In this document: positions 63,553-64,000 of the stretch, piece by piece
Layout of the letters: each line of letters begins with the position of its first letter
Numbering within the stretch: position 1 is the stretch's first letter
Assembly: GCF_947492645.1 (NCBI RefSeq)
Contig: NZ_CANLMZ010000002.1
Span: 1-64,000, forward strand
Source: an uncultured Pontibacter sp.
Lineage (GTDB): Bacteria > Bacteroidota > Bacteroidia > Cytophagales > Hymenobacteraceae
Length of the DNA stretch: 64,000 nucleotides
Direction of reading: 5' to 3'
Position numbers and translations under genes: made by a program
Notes under the pieces: model-generated
The model's database searches: none
Seen by the model: the letters and a program-made list of their open reading frames with translations, nothing else
Told to the model about the DNA's origin: nothing

Positions 63553-64000
63553 ATGCAGCAAGTTTACATCCGTAAAGTGGGAACAGAAGAAATAAGCCTG
63601 TCAGAAGTTTTAGTGGGAGAGGCCGTATACCGCCTGTTACAGGATGAGGATTTTATCGCGGATTGGGATGTGCTATATAATAATTGCCCCTGGAGTACTG
63701 TTTTTCAAAGCCCGACCTTTGTTAAAACCTGGTTTTTGCTTCATAAGGAGCTGCAGGAGCCAATTTTGGTTAAAGCAGAGCGAAACGGATGCCTTGTAGG
63801 CCTGTTATCTTTGACAAGAGAGTATAACAGTTCTAATATTAGAGGTGCAGGTGCCTGGGATGCCGAGTATCATGTATGGCTTGCTTTGGAAAATCATACA
63901 AATGAATTTATCAAAGAAGCTCTTCGCCGGGTGCAACTCAAATTTCCTGCCCATGTTATTTCTTTTCATTATATACCTGCTGGGGTGCCTGTTGCCTGGG
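63553..64000 (+). CDS. CelD/BcsL-like acyltransferase, partial (cut by window end)
   Basis: An open frame from ATG at 63553 runs without a stop to the window edge (149 residues). It starts MQQVYIRKVGTEEISLSE and contains CPWSTVFQSPTFVKTWF, EPILVKAERNGCLVGLLSL, AEYHVWLALEN and YIPAGVPVAW, matching the preceding gene position by position. It is therefore a tandem paralogue 36 bases downstream. The remaining sequence lies beyond 64000. Confidence 0.8.
   Translation, partial: MQQVYIRKVGTEEISLSEVLVGEAVYRLLQDEDFIADWDVLYNNCPWSTVFQSPTFVKTWFLLHKELQEPILVKAERNGCLVGLLSLTREYNSSNIRGAGAWDAEYHVWLALENHTNEFIKEALRRVQLKFPAHVISFHYIPAGVPVAW

Larger units (their letters stand above)
1..64000. repeat. Iterated word AAGTATA / TATACTT throughout the window
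   Basis: The heptamer AAGTATA (complement TATACTT) recurs in coding and intergenic DNA on both strands. By hand I find about 20 copies of the AGTATA core between 5.1 and 9.2 kb and about 33 between 13.0 and 21.8 kb, where chance predicts about 0.5 per kb. Two-sided palindromic copies AAGTATACTT lie near 16455, 17117, 21150, 26418, 36338, 43328, 44360 and 46132. Inside genes it is read as Ser-Ile-Leu, Lys-Tyr or Val-Tyr and brings in the otherwise rare Ile codon ATA. It often lies just after, or includes, a stop codon (nadE, recR, purE). Copies are few in rpsT, acpP-fabF, dnaK and the first yceI, and absent from 10429-11626. Counts are by eye; function is unknown. Confidence 0.7.

Noticed and set aside
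1..64000. CRISPR array, rRNA operon, prophage or insertion sequence
   Set aside because: No evenly spaced repeats, rRNA, integrase, transposase or structural phage gene is visible.

Overview
The window looks like chromosome of a Bacteroidota bacterium of the order Cytophagales, probably Hymenobacteraceae and Pontibacter-like. The evidence is a -7 promoter element of the form TAnnTTTG with a TTTG about 19-20 bases upstream (rpsT, tRNA-Leu, marR), A-rich start regions without Shine-Dalgarno sequences, the acpP-fabF-rnc cluster opposite an IPExxxVDY-type protein and pyk, and many families typical of this phylum (S9 and M61 peptidases, paired M16 peptidases, ClpS, LABN-domain proteins). Species assignment is inference. 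It is mostly ordinary chromosome: about 60 protein genes, one tRNA-Leu(CAG), no rRNA, no CRISPR array and no recognisable transposase or phage gene. Layout: 0.2-5.1 kb holds rpsT, pyk, an IPExxxVDY-like gene and the acpP-fabF-rnc operon. 5.4-10.3 kb holds nadE, lgt, an exported propeller protein, a VOC protein and rlmH. 10.3-11.6 kb is a small AT-richer island of two unknown genes with a hairpin spacer. 11.6-22.6 kb holds a hydrolase, cdd, a saccharopine dehydrogenase-like gene, a sodium symporter, an MBL hydrolase, a beta-barrel protein, an M61 peptidase, a methyltransferase, a CinA-type deamidase, thpR and a PAP2 phosphatase, ending at tRNA-Leu. 22.9-27.2 kb is a polyprenyl-phosphate-sugar operon (GT2, double LABN, GT39) plus a UDP-glucuronate epimerase. 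27.4-39 kb holds a TPR metallopeptidase, a histidine phosphatase, DUF389 and RDD membrane proteins, a diheme cytochrome c, an active/inactive M16 pair and a dicarboxylate symporter. 39.2-43.2 kb holds an enolase-superfamily protein and a MarR-YceI-YceI regulon with a shared palindromic operator. 43.5-50.4 kb holds a DPP-IV-like peptidase, clpS, recR, a REP/MITE-like intergenic element, an aminotransferase and a heptose-kinase-like PfkB gene. 50.4-57.9 kb holds tandem TrkH potassium transporters, hemE, marC and purK-purE. 58-64 kb holds an exported MORN-like protein, dnaK with a sigma-54-like promoter, and two tandem CelD/BcsL-type acyltransferase genes, the second cut by the window end. The most unusual signal is not a gene. 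The heptamer AAGTATA and its complement TATACTT, whose two-sided form AAGTATACTT is a perfect palindrome, recur several times per kilobase in both coding and non-coding DNA, roughly eight to ten times more often than a random hexamer. The motif is sparse in highly expressed genes and absent from the small island at 10.4-11.6 kb. It behaves like a genome-wide iterated word (compare HIP1 of cyanobacteria or uptake sequences), and I know of no described function for it. The second strongest signal is a MarR operator placed in the same way within two promoters.
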